This document shows positions 1-9,694 of a DNA stretch of 64,000 nucleotides, piece after piece. The position numbers were made by a program, and so were the translations under genes. Under the pieces are notes generated by a model that was given only the letters and a program-made list of their open reading frames with translations, made no database searches and was not told where the DNA came from. How positions within the stretch are numbered: the stretch's first letter is position 1; each line of letters starts with the position of its first letter. Source of the stretch: JBDGYW01 sp964580055 (GTDB lineage Bacteria > Gemmatimonadota > Gemmatimonadetes > Gemmatimonadales > GWC2-71-9). The stretch lies in the NCBI GenBank assembly GCA_964580055.1, contig CAZOJI010000021.1:12381-76380 (forward strand), read 5' to 3'.

Positions 1-2
1 GC

Positions 3-194
3 AGCGGGCTGAAGCTGGTAGAAGAACTGGCCGCACGACCTTCGCATCCGGTGATGATCGTACTGACGGCGTACCCGGAGTTCCGCGCCCGCGCTCTGCA
101 GTCGGGAGCCGACTTCTTCGTCGGCAAAGCCTCCGAGCTCTACAGGCTACCCAAGATACTCGAGGAGTTGTGTGATGCCGAGGAGGCGGAGTGA
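3..194 (+). CDS. Response-regulator receiver domain, C-terminal part (5' truncated by window edge)
   Basis: The reading frame is open from the first bases of the window to a TGA at 192-194. The 63 residues read like the second half of a CheY-type receiver: a beta-4 strand with a Thr switch residue (MIVLTAYPE), then ALQSGADFFVGKASEL, where the Lys of GK sits at the usual conserved Lys position, then a final amphipathic helix. The phospho-acceptor Asp would lie upstream of the window. No output domain follows, so it is either a stand-alone receiver or the end of a hybrid kinase. It is the first of many receivers on the plus strand here. Confidence 0.7.
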   Translation, partial: SGLKLVEELAARPSHPVMIVLTAYPEFRARALQSGADFFVGKASELYRLPKILEELCDAEEAE

Positions 195-292
195 ATCTCG
201 TGGTATCCGAGTCTGAGTCGCCGTTCTCCAGCGGGTTCATCGTGCCCGACCCGTCACGACGCGCAGTCGTCGGCCAGGACAAGGGATCAGGG

Positions 293-778
293 ATGATTCT
301 GGTCGTTGACGACGATCCCGCAGTACGTTCCAGTTTGGCCAAACTGCTGCGTTTCAGGGGCTACGAGGTCGCGACAGAGGAGAATGCGGCGGGAGTTCTC
401 GAGGCGGTGCGGCTGCTCAGGCCGGACGTGATTCTCCTGGATGTTAAGCTGCCCGATCTGGACGGCTTCGAGGTGTGCCGCCGCCTTCGTGCCGATCCCG
501 AAACGCGATTGGTACCGATCGTACTGGTCACCGGCCTTTCGGAGGTCGACGATCGGGTGCGGGAATTGAACTACGTCAATAGCTCCGCGCGCGGATACGT
601 GCGTGAAACTGGAGCCACTCCGTGGAATTACGCGGCGCCATACATGGAGCCGCTTTGCCAACGGGACACGACGGGCCGCCGGAGGAGAACATTCGGAGGT
701 GCCGCTACTGTCAAAGCCGTGGACGATCGGGCAACTCACTCGGGCCGTCACCGAAGTCATGAAGAATATTTCTCCTGA
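293..778 (+). pseudogene. Receiver domain broken after the beta-4 strand
   Basis: An ATG at 293 follows a purine-rich AAGGGATCAGGG stretch and opens a normal receiver: MILVVDDDPAV with the acidic pair, LLDVKLPDLDG with the phospho-acceptor Asp, and IVLVTGLSE with the Thr switch. After about position 565 the homology stops abruptly. The expected GA-x-D..KP segment is replaced by Arg-rich, low-plausibility sequence that stays open to the stop at 776-778. The frame also opens upstream (from 191), but those residues do not look like a receiver. I read it as a receiver truncated by deletion or recombination and running into foreign sequence. A translated product would lack the conserved Lys and the alpha4-beta5-alpha5 face. 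Confidence 0.55.
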
Positions 779-1080
779 GAACCGATCGAGAGCCCGAGTG
801 CGAACAGGGAAGGCGGGGCGCGTTGGGAAACCGGGTGAGCAATGACTTCAATGGATGTAATCCAATGAAGCAAACGCCGGTAGTTGAGATGCTGGCTCGC
901 CAGGAGACCCAAGTGGTGGAGCGTGAGATCCAGGCCGGCGACCGAGTCATCGAGGAAAGCTCTGCTACGTCCCAGGGAAGAACTGCGTGCGCATCTTCGC
1001 ACACGACATAATCGAACGTCGCAAACTCGAAAGCCAGTTGCGACAGGTAATATCGGAAATGGGGTTCTACTGGCTGCTCC
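603..1080 (+). pseudogene. Decayed hybrid-kinase remnants (receiver end plus PAS end)
   Basis: Three short matches to two-component proteins lie in different frames. From about 699 a frame reads VPLLSKPWTIGQLTRAV, the typical end of a hybrid-kinase receiver; it closely resembles the end of the intact kinase at 1121-3073 (VPLIQKPWTVEEMLRSV). From about 868 another frame reads VEMLARQETQVVEREIQAGD, like the middle of a PAS domain. From about 985 a third frame reads VRIFAHDIIERRKLESQLRQ, the usual PAS exit helix (compare DVTERHRLEAQLRQ in the downstream kinase). The frame changes and missing kinase core indicate gene decay, possibly after duplication of the neighbouring hybrid kinase. Confidence 0.5.
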
Positions 1081-1120
1081 TCAACGAGCCCCCTAGGAAG
1101 TCACCGCTGAAAGGGCCGTC

Positions 1121-3073
1121 ATGGTTGTGTTCGACAGGCTACTGATTCTGGAAGACAATCCGGCTGACGCAGAATTGGCCGAGCGGAACCTGAGGAAGGC
1201 CGGGCTCTCGTTCGTTGCGGTCAGGGTGCAGACGAAGGAGGACTTCCTCCAGCAGTTGGAGCAATTCGATCCCGACATCATCCTCGCGGACTACATAATG
1301 CCGTCTTTCGACGGTATGACCGCTCTCAAACTGGCGAGCGAGCATGCCCCGCGCGTGCCCGTTGTCATGTATACGGGCTCCGTCAACGAGGAGACGGCGG
1401 TCAAGTGTCTCAAGGCCGGTGCCGCCGACTACGTGCTCAAGAGTCAGGAGACGCGGCTCGCGCACGCGGTAGAGGGCGCTCTCGAACGTGCTAGAGAGAA
1501 GCAGGCACGCGAACGAACTGAGGAACTGCTGCGCTCGTCAGAGGCGAAATATCGCAACCTGATTGAGAACGCCAATTTCGGTATCTACACGGCCAGCGTT
1601 GCCGGGAGGTTCCTATCCGTAAATGCGGCGCTTGTGGAGATGCTGGGTTACGGGTCCAGAGAGGAGCTGCTGGAGGTCGACCTTGGGCGGGACGTGTATG
1701 TGGATCCCTCGGAGCGCCAGCGCGTCTTGAAAAAACACTTGCTGGAGGGATACAGGGTTTTCGAGGAAGTGAACTGGAAACGGAAGAACGGCGAGAGGAT
1801 CACCGTTCGGATCAATGGGCGCGCCGTGCACGATGAAGACGGACAGGTCCAGTTCTTCGAGGCCATAGCCGAGGACGTAACGGAACGGCACAGGTTGGAG
1901 GCACAGCTCCGGCAGGCGCAGAAAATGGAGGCGATAGGGCAAATCACCGGCGGCATAGCCCACGACTTCAACAACGAGCTGTCTGTGATTCTGCTGAACG
2001 TTCAAATGTTGGCAGACAGGTTGGAGCGAGGTGAAACGCGCGTCAGGGAAGAGTTGCAGGACATCGGGGCGGCCGCATCCAGAGCCACCGAAATGACCCG
2101 CCGGCTCGTTGGGTTCAGTCGGCGCGCGGCTCTTACGCAGGTCCCCACGGACCTTGCACGGCGGGTCAGGAAGCTGTCTACGCTGTTCAAGCGGGTTCTG
2201 CCGGAAACCATTTCCGTGCAAACCCATGCTGACGATTCGGTGGCGTCAGTGCTGGTGGACCCGAACTCTGTTGAGCAGATCCTTCTGAACCTCGTGACTA
2301 ACGCACGCCACGCGATGCCTGACAGCGGCACTCTCACAGTCAAAGTATGGGAAGCCGAGCTTGATGAAGTCTACTGCGGTAGATACGCACCGATGATCCC
2401 CGGACGCTACGTGCTGGTGGAGGTGAGCGATACGGGGGCCGGGATGGACCATGAGACTAGGTCGAGAATATTCGAGCCGTTCTTCACGACCAAGACGCCC
2501 GGAGAGGGAACCGGCCTGGGCATGTCCATGGTCTACGGCCTGACTAAGCAGCAAAATGGGTTCGTGCATGTGGACAGCGAGCCGGGTTGCGGGACCACCG
2601 TTCGCCTCGCGTTTCCCGCGTTGGATCTCCCTGCGGCGACCACGGCCGAACACGAAGCGGTGGTAGCGGAGGATCTGGGCGGGACCGAGACCATACTGCT
2701 GGTTGAGGACGAGGAGGCGCTGCGGCGTGTGGGCAGTAGGGTATTGGAGTCTCGGGGGTATACGGTGATCACTGCTTGCGACGGAGAAGATGCGCTGGAG
2801 ATCTACAGGTCGAAGCAACACCACTTCGATCTGGTTATCTCCGACCTCATAATGCCCAAGATGGGAGGAGCCGAGCTGTGCAAGATCCTCCGTGCTGAAG
2901 ACAAGGAGCTTCCAACCATGCTCACAAGCGGCCACTCGGACTCCGACGTGCGGGAGCGAATGAAGGTGCTTCGCAATGTGCCGCTCATCCAGAAGCCGTG
3001 GACTGTAGAGGAGATGCTGCGCTCAGTGCGAAAGGTGCTCGACAAGGCACAACTCGAAGGAGTTCGATCATGA
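1121..3073 (+). CDS. Cytoplasmic hybrid histidine kinase: receiver-PAS-HisKA-HATPase-receiver
   Basis: The 650-residue protein has no membrane segments. The N-terminal receiver (about 5-125) has LILEDNPAD and phospho-acceptor D57 in ILADYIMP. A PAS domain spans about 140-255. The dimerisation helix carries H281 in GGIAHDFNNE, the ATPase has an N box (NLVTNARHAMP), DTGAGM and GEGTGLGMS, and a C-terminal receiver has LVEDEEA, D575 (VISDLIMP) and IQKPW. The order suggests signal input by phosphorylation of the first receiver plus PAS sensing, with return to or relay through the last receiver. Its stop overlaps the ATG of the next kinase as ATGA at 3070-3073, so the two are probably co-translated. 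The ATG at 1121 is chosen because it directly precedes the receiver. Confidence 0.9.
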   Translation: MVVFDRLLILEDNPADAELAERNLRKAGLSFVAVRVQTKEDFLQQLEQFDPDIILADYIMPSFDGMTALKLASEHAPRVPVVMYTGSVNEETAVKCLKAGAADYVLKSQETRLAHAVEGALERAREKQARERTEELLRSSEAKYRNLIENANFGIYTASVAGRFLSVNAALVEMLGYGSREELLEVDLGRDVYVDPSERQRVLKKHLLEGYRVFEEVNWKRKNGERITVRINGRAVHDEDGQVQFFEAIAEDVTERHRLEAQLRQAQKMEAIGQITGGIAHDFNNELSVILLNVQMLADRLERGETRVREELQDIGAAASRATEMTRRLVGFSRRAALTQVPTDLARRVRKLSTLFKRVLPETISVQTHADDSVASVLVDPNSVEQILLNLVTNARHAMPDSGTLTVKVWEAELDEVYCGRYAPMIPGRYVLVEVSDTGAGMDHETRSRIFEPFFTTKTPGEGTGLGMSMVYGLTKQQNGFVHVDSEPGCGTTVRLAFPALDLPAATTAEHEAVVAEDLGGTETILLVEDEEALRRVGSRVLESRGYTVITACDGEDALEIYRSKQHHFDLVISDLIMPKMGGAELCKILRAEDKELPTMLTSGHSDSDVRERMKVLRNVPLIQKPWTVEEMLRSVRKVLDKAQLEGVRS

Positions 3074-6000
3074 TCCAGGGGATAGGTGATCAAGCAGCCG
3101 CGGCCGAACAGGACCGCACCACGGATGTAGAGGCAACGCTGGCGCGTTCCCTGTTGGGATACGATCTCATTGCTGAGGGAGCACAGATCGTGCTCCTCAC
3201 CCTGATGGTGGTGCTGTTGTGGCATGACGTGGGCCGCCTGCCGCTCGCTGCCTGGGCTGCGGGCATTGCGGCAATGGCGGTGTTCCGCCTTTGGCTCCGG
3301 CACCGTTATGCAAGCGGAAATGCTGATCCGGAACGGGTGAAGAACATGGTTCGCCTCGTCGTGGCGGCTCGGTGCGTCGCCTGGTCTGCTGGGCCGGTCG
3401 TGTTCGGGCCGTACCTATTATTCGGACACAGCGTGCTGTTCCTGGTCGTTTTCGCTGGCATGATCGCCACGGCCAGTTCCACTCTGGTTGCAGATCGCCT
3501 CGCTTTCCGCATAGTCATAGTGGTATTGCTGGTGCCTCTCGCGGGCGTTATCGCGTTCAGCGGTTCGACCCACTTGCATCTAGTGACGTTGTGGCTGATA
3601 GCGCTATTCGGCGCAACTATGTGGCTTCAGCATGCTCGAGCTCACCATCGACTGGTGAAACGCCTGCAGGCATCGGCGGATCTCAGTGAGAGTGAGCGCG
3701 GCGCGGTGCGCGACAAGCGATTGCTCGATGCCTTGTTGGCGGCTGCACCAACCGCGGTGGCCGGACTAGACGAGGACGGCTGCATTTTGTTCGTCAACAA
3801 CGCCTTCGAGAAGCTGTTCGGATATACGGCCGAAGAGGCGGTGGGCGCCGACGTGAACGAGCTACTGGTACAGCCGGAAGACATCGCGCAAGGACGGCAG
3901 AACGACGCCGATGCCCGGCGGGGCCATACCGTGGTCCAGGAGGTGTCGCGGCGGCGCAAGGACGGAACGATGGTGCCCGTCAAGGTTTCTGGTGCAGCGG
4001 CGGGCGAGGAGGCGGACGGCGCCATGCTGGTGCTGTATGACAATCTCACGGAGTCGTTGCGTGCGCGCAATCAACTGGCCGAGAGAGAACGCTACTATCG
4101 CACCGTGCTGCACTCCCTGCAGGAAGACATAATGGTCGTCGACCGCGACTACAGAATAGTCGACATCAACAACAACGCGTTGCACACGCTCGGATACGGG
4201 CGCGAGGAGGTGATCGGCCGTCCCTGTTACGAGGTGTCTCGCGGCCTCACCGTTCCATGCGACCGCCGCGGCGAAGAGTGTGCACTTCCCGAGTTGTGGC
4301 GTACCGAGATGCCGCAGCAAAGCCACAGCGTACACAGAAAGGCGGACGGGACCTCCTTCCACGCCAACGTTGTGCTTTCACCGCTCAGGGACGCGGAAGG
4401 GAAGCTCACTATGGCCGTCGAGTCGGTTCGCGACGTAACCGATAGGATGATGGCACAGGAGGCGCTGGGGGAGAGTGAGGAGAAGTTCCGCGCGGTGACA
4501 TCGTCGGCGCAGGATGCGATTCTGATGATGGATGACGCCGGACAAATCATCCTCTGGAACGAAGCCGCCGAACGTCTATTCGGTTACGCCGCCGCCGAAG
4601 CGTTGGGCAGGAATCTGCATCGTCTGCTGACTCCGGAGCGTTTTCTGCAGGCGCATGAGGCGTCCTTCCCAGAGTTCACGAGAACCGGGCAGGGCGCAGC
4701 TGTCGGGGAGACGCTCGAGCTGGCGGCCGTGCGGAAAGACGGCGAGGAGATACCGGTCGAGCTTTCCCTCTCGTCAGTGTTTCTGAGGGAACGTTGGAAT
4801 GCGATAGGGATTCTTCGCGACATTAGCATTCGCAAACACGTGGAGGCTGAGCGTGTCAACCTGCTCCGGCAGATGGAGGAACGCGTCAAGGAACTGCGCT
4901 GCTTAATGGGAGTTTCCGAGGCAGTTCGTCAGGGAGACGACGTAGTGGACATCCTCGAGGAGACCGTGAAGCTACTCCCGAGCGGCTGGCAGTATCCGGA
5001 AATCACGCGCGCGAGAATCCGCCACCTCGAATCCGAGCATCACAGCGAGCCGTTTACCGAGAGCCCCTGGTCTCTATCCGCGGATCTCGTAGTCGATGGC
5101 CGTGTGGTGGGTGGTGTAGACATCTTCTATGTGGAAGAACGGCCGGCCGCGGACCACGGACCTTTCCTCGAAGAGGAGCGTCAACTCGTGGAAGGCATTG
5201 CGCGCTCATTGAGCATCGGGATCGAGCGCAAGACCGCGGAGGAATCGGTTTGGATGGCGCTGGCGACAACTCAGGGAATACTGGAGAAGCTGCCGGTCGG
5301 GGTGGCGGTCGTAGGCGTGGATCGCGTCATCCGCCGGGTGAACAAGGCGGCCGTGGATATCACGGGGCGGTCCGAGAACGACTTGGTAGGGAGCCGATGC
5401 TATGAAAGCATCTGTCCCGAGCTGCGCGGGAACTGCCCAGTGTTGGATAGAGGAGAAGATGTGGCCAATCGGGAGACGTCCGTCCTAGGTGGGGCAGCGC
5501 GGTCCATTCCGGTCCTCAAGACCGTTATCCCCACGACCCTCGACGATGAGGAAGTGCTTCTCGAGGTGTTTGCGGACGTGACGGAATTGAAGGAGACAGA
5601 GGGTCAACTGGAAGAACACATCCGGATGCTGGAAAGCACGCACGTCGAGCTGAAGCGGCATGCGGCGGAACTAGCGCAGGCCAAGGATACCGCTGAGAAA
5701 GCGGTTCGCGCCAAGGGTGCCTTCATGGCCAACATGAGTCACGAGATCAGGACACCCATTCACGGAGTGCTGGGAACGCTGGAGTTGATGCTCGATACGG
5801 AACTCTCCGGTGAGCAGAGTCGCCTGGCGCAGCAGGCTCATGATTCGGGTGAGTCCCTGTTGAGAGTGGTAAACGACATCCTGGACTTCACCAAGTTCGA
5901 CAGTGGGCGGCTGGAACTGGAGGACATCCCGTTCGAACCGGCGGGTTTGGCCGAAGCGGTTGTGCGCATGTTGATCGTGCAAGCGGAACAACGGGGCGTC

Positions 6001-7620
6001 GAGCTGGTCTGCGACGTTCACCCAGATGTTCCCCAAGCCGTGCGGGGCGATCCGGCACGCATCCGCCAGGTGCTCACGAACATCGTGGGGAATGCCGTCA
6101 AGTTTACCGCCGACGGCGAGGTCGTGGTCGTCGTGGATGTGCGCGATCGACACAACGGGGTAGTCGATCTCGGTTTCTGCGTGAGGGACACGGGTGTGGG
6201 AATTCCGCCCGACAAGCTCGAAACGATTTTCGAGGAGTTCAACCAGGTTGACGTCTCAACGAGCCGGCAGTACGGTGGTTCCGGGTTGGGGTTGGCGATA
6301 TCGGCGCGTTTGTTGGAGGTGATGGGCACCGAGATGCACGTTGAGAGCGAGGTGGGACGAGGGAGTGAGTTTTACTTCGTGGTCTCCCTGGAGCTGGCGG
6401 AAGCCGCGGAGCCCGAAGTGATCGGTGCCCTGGATTCACTGCGTGGCACCCGGATCCTGGTGGTGGACGACAACGACACCAACCGCCGCATCTTGAGAGA
6501 CATGTTGACTCCGCCTGGTGCGGACGTCACAACAGCACCGAACGGCAGTGCCGCGATGGAGGAGCTACACCGTGCGGCGTCGAATGACGCGGCATTTGAC
6601 ATGGCCATCATCGACGGCCAGATGCCGGACTTTGACGGCTATCAGCTAGTCGAGAAAATCCGTGAAGAGCCCATGTTGGCCCGCCTGAAGATCATGATGC
6701 TCACTTCCGGCGGGCGAGCGGGTGACGGCCGACGATGCCGCTCGCTGGACATCTCCGCTTATCTCACGAAGCCGGTTTCGCGCTCAGACCTGCTCGAGGC
6801 TCTCGTGCGTATGTGTGCCCCCAATGCGGTGCCGGAAAAGCGCGGTCTCGTCACTCGCCATTCCATCGAGGAAGGGCGCACTCGCTTAAGAGTGCTCCTC
6901 GCCGAAGACAACGCAGTGAATCAGACGATCGCGGCGAGCATGCTCCGGAAGCGAGGGCATGAAGTGCGCATAGTCGAGACCGGCCGACAGGCTGTGGACG
7001 CGGTACGTGACGAGGATTTCGACGTCGTCCTGATGGACGTGCAGATGCCGGAGTTGGATGGCTGGGCGGCCACCAGGGAGATACGCGACGCGCTGAGGCT
7101 CGAAACACTTCCGGTCGTGGCCCTCACGGCACACGCGGGCGAGAACGAGCGCGAAACCTGCCGCGCCGCGGGGATGGACGGCTATCTCAGCAAACCGTTC
7201 AGGCCCCACGAGCTGTTTTCCGTAGTAGAGGGCTGGGGCGTCGACGGCGGGACGAGCGCCGACCGGCAGAGCGACGAAGAGCCGGTCGACCTGCAATACC
7301 TGCGCGACACGCTGGGCGAGGCCGGAGCGGGTGCGGCTTTCGGCGCTGTGATCGACGTGTTCCTGCGGGATGCCCCGGAGCGTGCGGACGCGGTCGATAG
7401 GGCGTTCGGGAGCAGCGACAACGATGCTGTCAAGAGGGCGGCTCACGCCTTCAAGTCATCGGCCCGGACGATCGGAGCGAACAAGCTCGCCGGCATGCTC
7501 GCGGACATCGAGAAGAACGGCAGAGAGGCAAACCCAGACGAGCGAGGTGCAAAACTCAGCGCTCTGCGCAACGAGATCGACAGAGTGGTCGAGTTCTTAC
7601 AAAAAAACCGTTGGAGCTGA
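3070..7620 (+). CDS. Giant membrane hybrid phosphorelay kinase (TM-3xPAS-GAF-like-PAS-HisKA-HATPase-2xREC-HPt)
   Basis: The ATG at 3070 follows AAGGAG and overlaps the upstream stop, so I prefer it to the longer open frame from 2998. Of 1516 residues, about 20-190 form several membrane helices. Three PAS domains (about 205-580), a GAF-like domain (about 585-715, starting RVKELRCLMGVSEAV) and a fourth PAS follow. H891 lies in MSHEIRTPIHG; the ATPase has DTGVGIP and GSGLGLAI; receivers carry D1182 and D1323; H1459 in AAHAFKSSA marks an HPt domain. It is a complete BarA/TorS-style relay in one chain. Two of the PAS domains (second and fourth) are Cys-bearing (PCYEVSRG..., RCYESICPE...), a looser version of the signature in the hmc-linked kinases. 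The GAF-like domain also occurs in the kinase at 62216. Confidence 0.9.
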   Translation: MIQGIGDQAAAAEQDRTTDVEATLARSLLGYDLIAEGAQIVLLTLMVVLLWHDVGRLPLAAWAAGIAAMAVFRLWLRHRYASGNADPERVKNMVRLVVAARCVAWSAGPVVFGPYLLFGHSVLFLVVFAGMIATASSTLVADRLAFRIVIVVLLVPLAGVIAFSGSTHLHLVTLWLIALFGATMWLQHARAHHRLVKRLQASADLSESERGAVRDKRLLDALLAAAPTAVAGLDEDGCILFVNNAFEKLFGYTAEEAVGADVNELLVQPEDIAQGRQNDADARRGHTVVQEVSRRRKDGTMVPVKVSGAAAGEEADGAMLVLYDNLTESLRARNQLAERERYYRTVLHSLQEDIMVVDRDYRIVDINNNALHTLGYGREEVIGRPCYEVSRGLTVPCDRRGEECALPELWRTEMPQQSHSVHRKADGTSFHANVVLSPLRDAEGKLTMAVESVRDVTDRMMAQEALGESEEKFRAVTSSAQDAILMMDDAGQIILWNEAAERLFGYAAAEALGRNLHRLLTPERFLQAHEASFPEFTRTGQGAAVGETLELAAVRKDGEEIPVELSLSSVFLRERWNAIGILRDISIRKHVEAERVNLLRQMEERVKELRCLMGVSEAVRQGDDVVDILEETVKLLPSGWQYPEITRARIRHLESEHHSEPFTESPWSLSADLVVDGRVVGGVDIFYVEERPAADHGPFLEEERQLVEGIARSLSIGIERKTAEESVWMALATTQGILEKLPVGVAVVGVDRVIRRVNKAAVDITGRSENDLVGSRCYESICPELRGNCPVLDRGEDVANRETSVLGGAARSIPVLKTVIPTTLDDEEVLLEVFADVTELKETEGQLEEHIRMLESTHVELKRHAAELAQAKDTAEKAVRAKGAFMANMSHEIRTPIHGVLGTLELMLDTELSGEQSRLAQQAHDSGESLLRVVNDILDFTKFDSGRLELEDIPFEPAGLAEAVVRMLIVQAEQRGVELVCDVHPDVPQAVRGDPARIRQVLTNIVGNAVKFTADGEVVVVVDVRDRHNGVVDLGFCVRDTGVGIPPDKLETIFEEFNQVDVSTSRQYGGSGLGLAISARLLEVMGTEMHVESEVGRGSEFYFVVSLELAEAAEPEVIGALDSLRGTRILVVDDNDTNRRILRDMLTPPGADVTTAPNGSAAMEELHRAASNDAAFDMAIIDGQMPDFDGYQLVEKIREEPMLARLKIMMLTSGGRAGDGRRCRSLDISAYLTKPVSRSDLLEALVRMCAPNAVPEKRGLVTRHSIEEGRTRLRVLLAEDNAVNQTIAASMLRKRGHEVRIVETGRQAVDAVRDEDFDVVLMDVQMPELDGWAATREIRDALRLETLPVVALTAHAGENERETCRAAGMDGYLSKPFRPHELFSVVEGWGVDGGTSADRQSDEEPVDLQYLRDTLGEAGAGAAFGAVIDVFLRDAPERADAVDRAFGSSDNDAVKRAAHAFKSSARTIGANKLAGMLADIEKNGREANPDERGAKLSALRNEIDRVVEFLQKNRWS

Positions 7621-7632
7621 GGTGACGAAACC

Positions 7633-8058
7633 ATGTACAAGATCCTGCTGGTGGACGATGATCCGGGACTCCTGAGCGCAGTGAGCCGCCTGCTCGAGGG
7701 CGCGGGTTTCGAGGTTCTGCAGGCGTCTGACGGACGCGAAGCGATGAACTTGCTGCGCGACAACCACGTCGACCTGACCATAATCGACATCTTTATGCCG
7801 AACGTGGACGGTATGGAGTTCACCATTCGGGTGAAGCGTCTCTATCCCGATGCCAAGATCGTCGCGATTTCGGGTGGGGGGACGGTCGACAAACGCAGCG
7901 TGCTCGACATTGCACGGAGGTACGGGGCGGTTCGCACACTCACAAAGCCATTCGAGCTGACAGACCTGCTGGCGACCGTGAACGAGGTGCTCGAATTGCC
8001 ATTCGGAGGGCCTCGTACTGGGTCTGCAGGAGAGGCAGCAGCAGAATGGCGACAGTAG
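7633..8058 (+). CDS. Receiver-only response regulator
   Basis: The 141-residue CheY-like receiver has LLVDDDPG, phospho-acceptor Asp in IIDIFMPNVDG, the Ser switch in VAISGGG and the Lys in LTKPFEL. A short Ala/Gly/Glu-rich tail replaces any output domain. It begins 12 bases after the giant hybrid kinase, with GAGG upstream of the ATG, and its end overlaps the next kinase by 13 bases, so it is embedded in one transcription unit. It is a paralogue of the receiver at 9695: both share the ISG...KPFEL region with an insertion between the switch residue and the Lys. A role as phosphate shuttle or protein-interaction regulator is inferred, not shown. Confidence 0.85.
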   Translation: MYKILLVDDDPGLLSAVSRLLEGAGFEVLQASDGREAMNLLRDNHVDLTIIDIFMPNVDGMEFTIRVKRLYPDAKIVAISGGGTVDKRSVLDIARRYGAVRTLTKPFELTDLLATVNEVLELPFGGPRTGSAGEAAAEWRQ

Positions 8059-9275
8059 CCGCGGTGGATCCTTACGCGCGGCCCGTTCCGCCGCGCGCGC
8101 TCGCGCTGTCGGGCGCTGCGCTGGTGGTAGCGCTGGTGGGAGCGGTGTTCTTCAAAGACGCCGTGGCCGAGTACGGCTTTCTCGTGTGGTTGCTGGCGAT
8201 CATCCCGGCGTTTCTCCTGTGCCACTATCGCGGCTGGAACGGCATTACGGCGGTGCTCGGATCCGCAATGGCGCTATTGTCGTCGGCTTACGTGGTCAGT
8301 GTCCTTGCGGGCTGGCAGTTGCTGGAATGGCCGGTCTTCGTGTTCATCGTCGCTACCTACGTTGGACTCGCATTGGGATGGGGGTGGTTCGGTGAGGTAA
8401 GGCAGGTTGCGGAAGTGCAGCAGGAGACCCAGCAGGCACTCCGTCTAACTCACGCACATCTGAAGAAATCCTGCGCCGACCTGCAGTTAGCGCAGTGGAA
8501 ACTCATAGAAGCGGAGAAGCTGGAGGCAGTGGGACAGTTGGCGGCGGGTGTGGCTCACGAGGTCAAGAACCCGCTCATGACGTTGCTCACCGGGACGCGG
8601 TATCTCGCAGAGCACGTGAAGTTCGAAGACGAAAACGTGCGGGTGTTGCTCGACGACATGCAGGACGCGGTAGAGCGCGCGGATTCTGTGATCACCGGCT
8701 TGCTGGACTTCTCGGCTCCGCGCGACCTGGCCCCCCGTCCCACAGATCTGAACGAGCTCGTGGAGCGGTCGACCAAAATGGTGAAACACGAACTCGACAA
8801 GGCGCATGTGTCCCTTGAGTTGGAGCGGGAGGAGAAACTCCCGTTGCTTTCGCTGGACGGTTTCAAGATCCAGCAGGTGCTGGTGAACGTGTTCACCAAC
8901 GCGGCGCATGCAACGCCGAAAGGGGGTCGTATCGTCGCTCGCACGTATCGCACACAGACGGTGGTCCTTGGTGCGGAAGGGGAAGCCGGCGGGGTGGTGG
9001 AGTCCGGGAGGGATATGGTTGTCCTGGAGGTGGACGACACCGGCACCGGTATAGAGCCAGAACAAATCTCGAAACTCTACGACCCCTTCTTCACCACCAA
9101 GCCCACTGGCAAGGGCACCGGGTTGGGACTGGCGGTTACCCGGCAGATCGTGGACAGGCACGGCGGCAAGATCGATATCCGAAACCGCGACGAAGGCGGC
9201 GCCCGAGTCACGGTCGTATTCAACGTACCGGAGGAGGCCACGGATGGAGGACAGGAAGCGCATTCTGCTGATTGA
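8046..9275 (+). CDS. Membrane sensor histidine kinase with four N-terminal helices
   Basis: The 409-residue protein opens with about four hydrophobic helices (residues 15-120, for example GFLVWLLAIIPAFLLC and FVFIVATYVGLALGWGW) with very short loops, so sensing is probably within the membrane. A coiled coil (about 120-160) leads to HisKA with H171 in AAGVAHEVKNP. The ATPase shows NVFTNAAHATP, DDTGTGI and GKGTGLGLA. No receiver is attached. Its 3' end overlaps the following receiver gene by 32 bases, making that receiver the obvious partner. The kinase core is of the NtrB/ZraS-like HPK4 type judging from AHEVKNPL. Confidence 0.88.
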   Translation: MATVAAVDPYARPVPPRALALSGAALVVALVGAVFFKDAVAEYGFLVWLLAIIPAFLLCHYRGWNGITAVLGSAMALLSSAYVVSVLAGWQLLEWPVFVFIVATYVGLALGWGWFGEVRQVAEVQQETQQALRLTHAHLKKSCADLQLAQWKLIEAEKLEAVGQLAAGVAHEVKNPLMTLLTGTRYLAEHVKFEDENVRVLLDDMQDAVERADSVITGLLDFSAPRDLAPRPTDLNELVERSTKMVKHELDKAHVSLELEREEKLPLLSLDGFKIQQVLVNVFTNAAHATPKGGRIVARTYRTQTVVLGAEGEAGGVVESGRDMVVLEVDDTGTGIEPEQISKLYDPFFTTKPTGKGTGLGLAVTRQIVDRHGGKIDIRNRDEGGARVTVVFNVPEEATDGGQEAHSAD

Positions 9276-9621
9276 CGATGAGGCAATGATAACGCGTACG
9301 GTGAAACTGTACCTCGAGGGTACAGGGAAATACGAAGTGAGGACTCAGAACAATGGGGCGGACGCGGTAGCAACCGCTCGTGCGTTCAAACCCGATTTGG
9401 TTTTGTTGGATATCGTGATGCCCGGCGTTGACGGAGCCGAAGTCGCGGAAAAGATGCAGGACGATCCCGTCCTCAAAGACATCCCGATCGTGTTCCTGAC
9501 TGCGCTGGTCAGGCCGGGCGAGGTGGCTGCGAGCGGCAGTGATATTGGTGGGTTCCCGTTCATCGCCAAGCCCCTGGACCCTGACAAGATCATAGCCTGC
9601 ATAGAGAAGTACACATACTGA
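9244..9621 (+). CDS. Receiver-only response regulator
   Basis: The 125-residue receiver has LLIDDEA, phospho-acceptor Asp in LLDIVMPGVDG, the Thr switch in VFLTALV and Lys in IAKPLDPDK. Its ATG lies inside the end of the kinase at 8046 and is preceded by GGAGG, so coupling to that kinase is likely. The protein ends right after the receiver (EKYTY). It is a close paralogue of the regulator at 10114: both share RTxxLYLExTGxYEVR, the long switch-to-Lys segment and an E(K/E)YT terminus, which points to tandem duplication. Output must be through protein contact, since there is no DNA-binding or enzymatic domain. Confidence 0.88.
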   Translation: MEDRKRILLIDDEAMITRTVKLYLEGTGKYEVRTQNNGADAVATARAFKPDLVLLDIVMPGVDGAEVAEKMQDDPVLKDIPIVFLTALVRPGEVAASGSDIGGFPFIAKPLDPDKIIACIEKYTY

Positions 9622-9694
9622 GTGAGAGGCTCATTCGCGAGGTTTTCCGGACGAACGTTCTTGAAGGTACATGAGAAAGGAGTATGGCTGGACC

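Noticed and set aside
2246..2935. 229-codon antisense frame inside the first hybrid kinase
   Set aside because: Antisense shadow of a well-supported gene; codon composition follows the reverse of the kinase.
2998..3069. Upstream extension of the giant kinase by 24 codons
   Set aside because: The extension lies within the end of the previous kinase; ATG 3070 has AAGGAG and an ATGA overlap.
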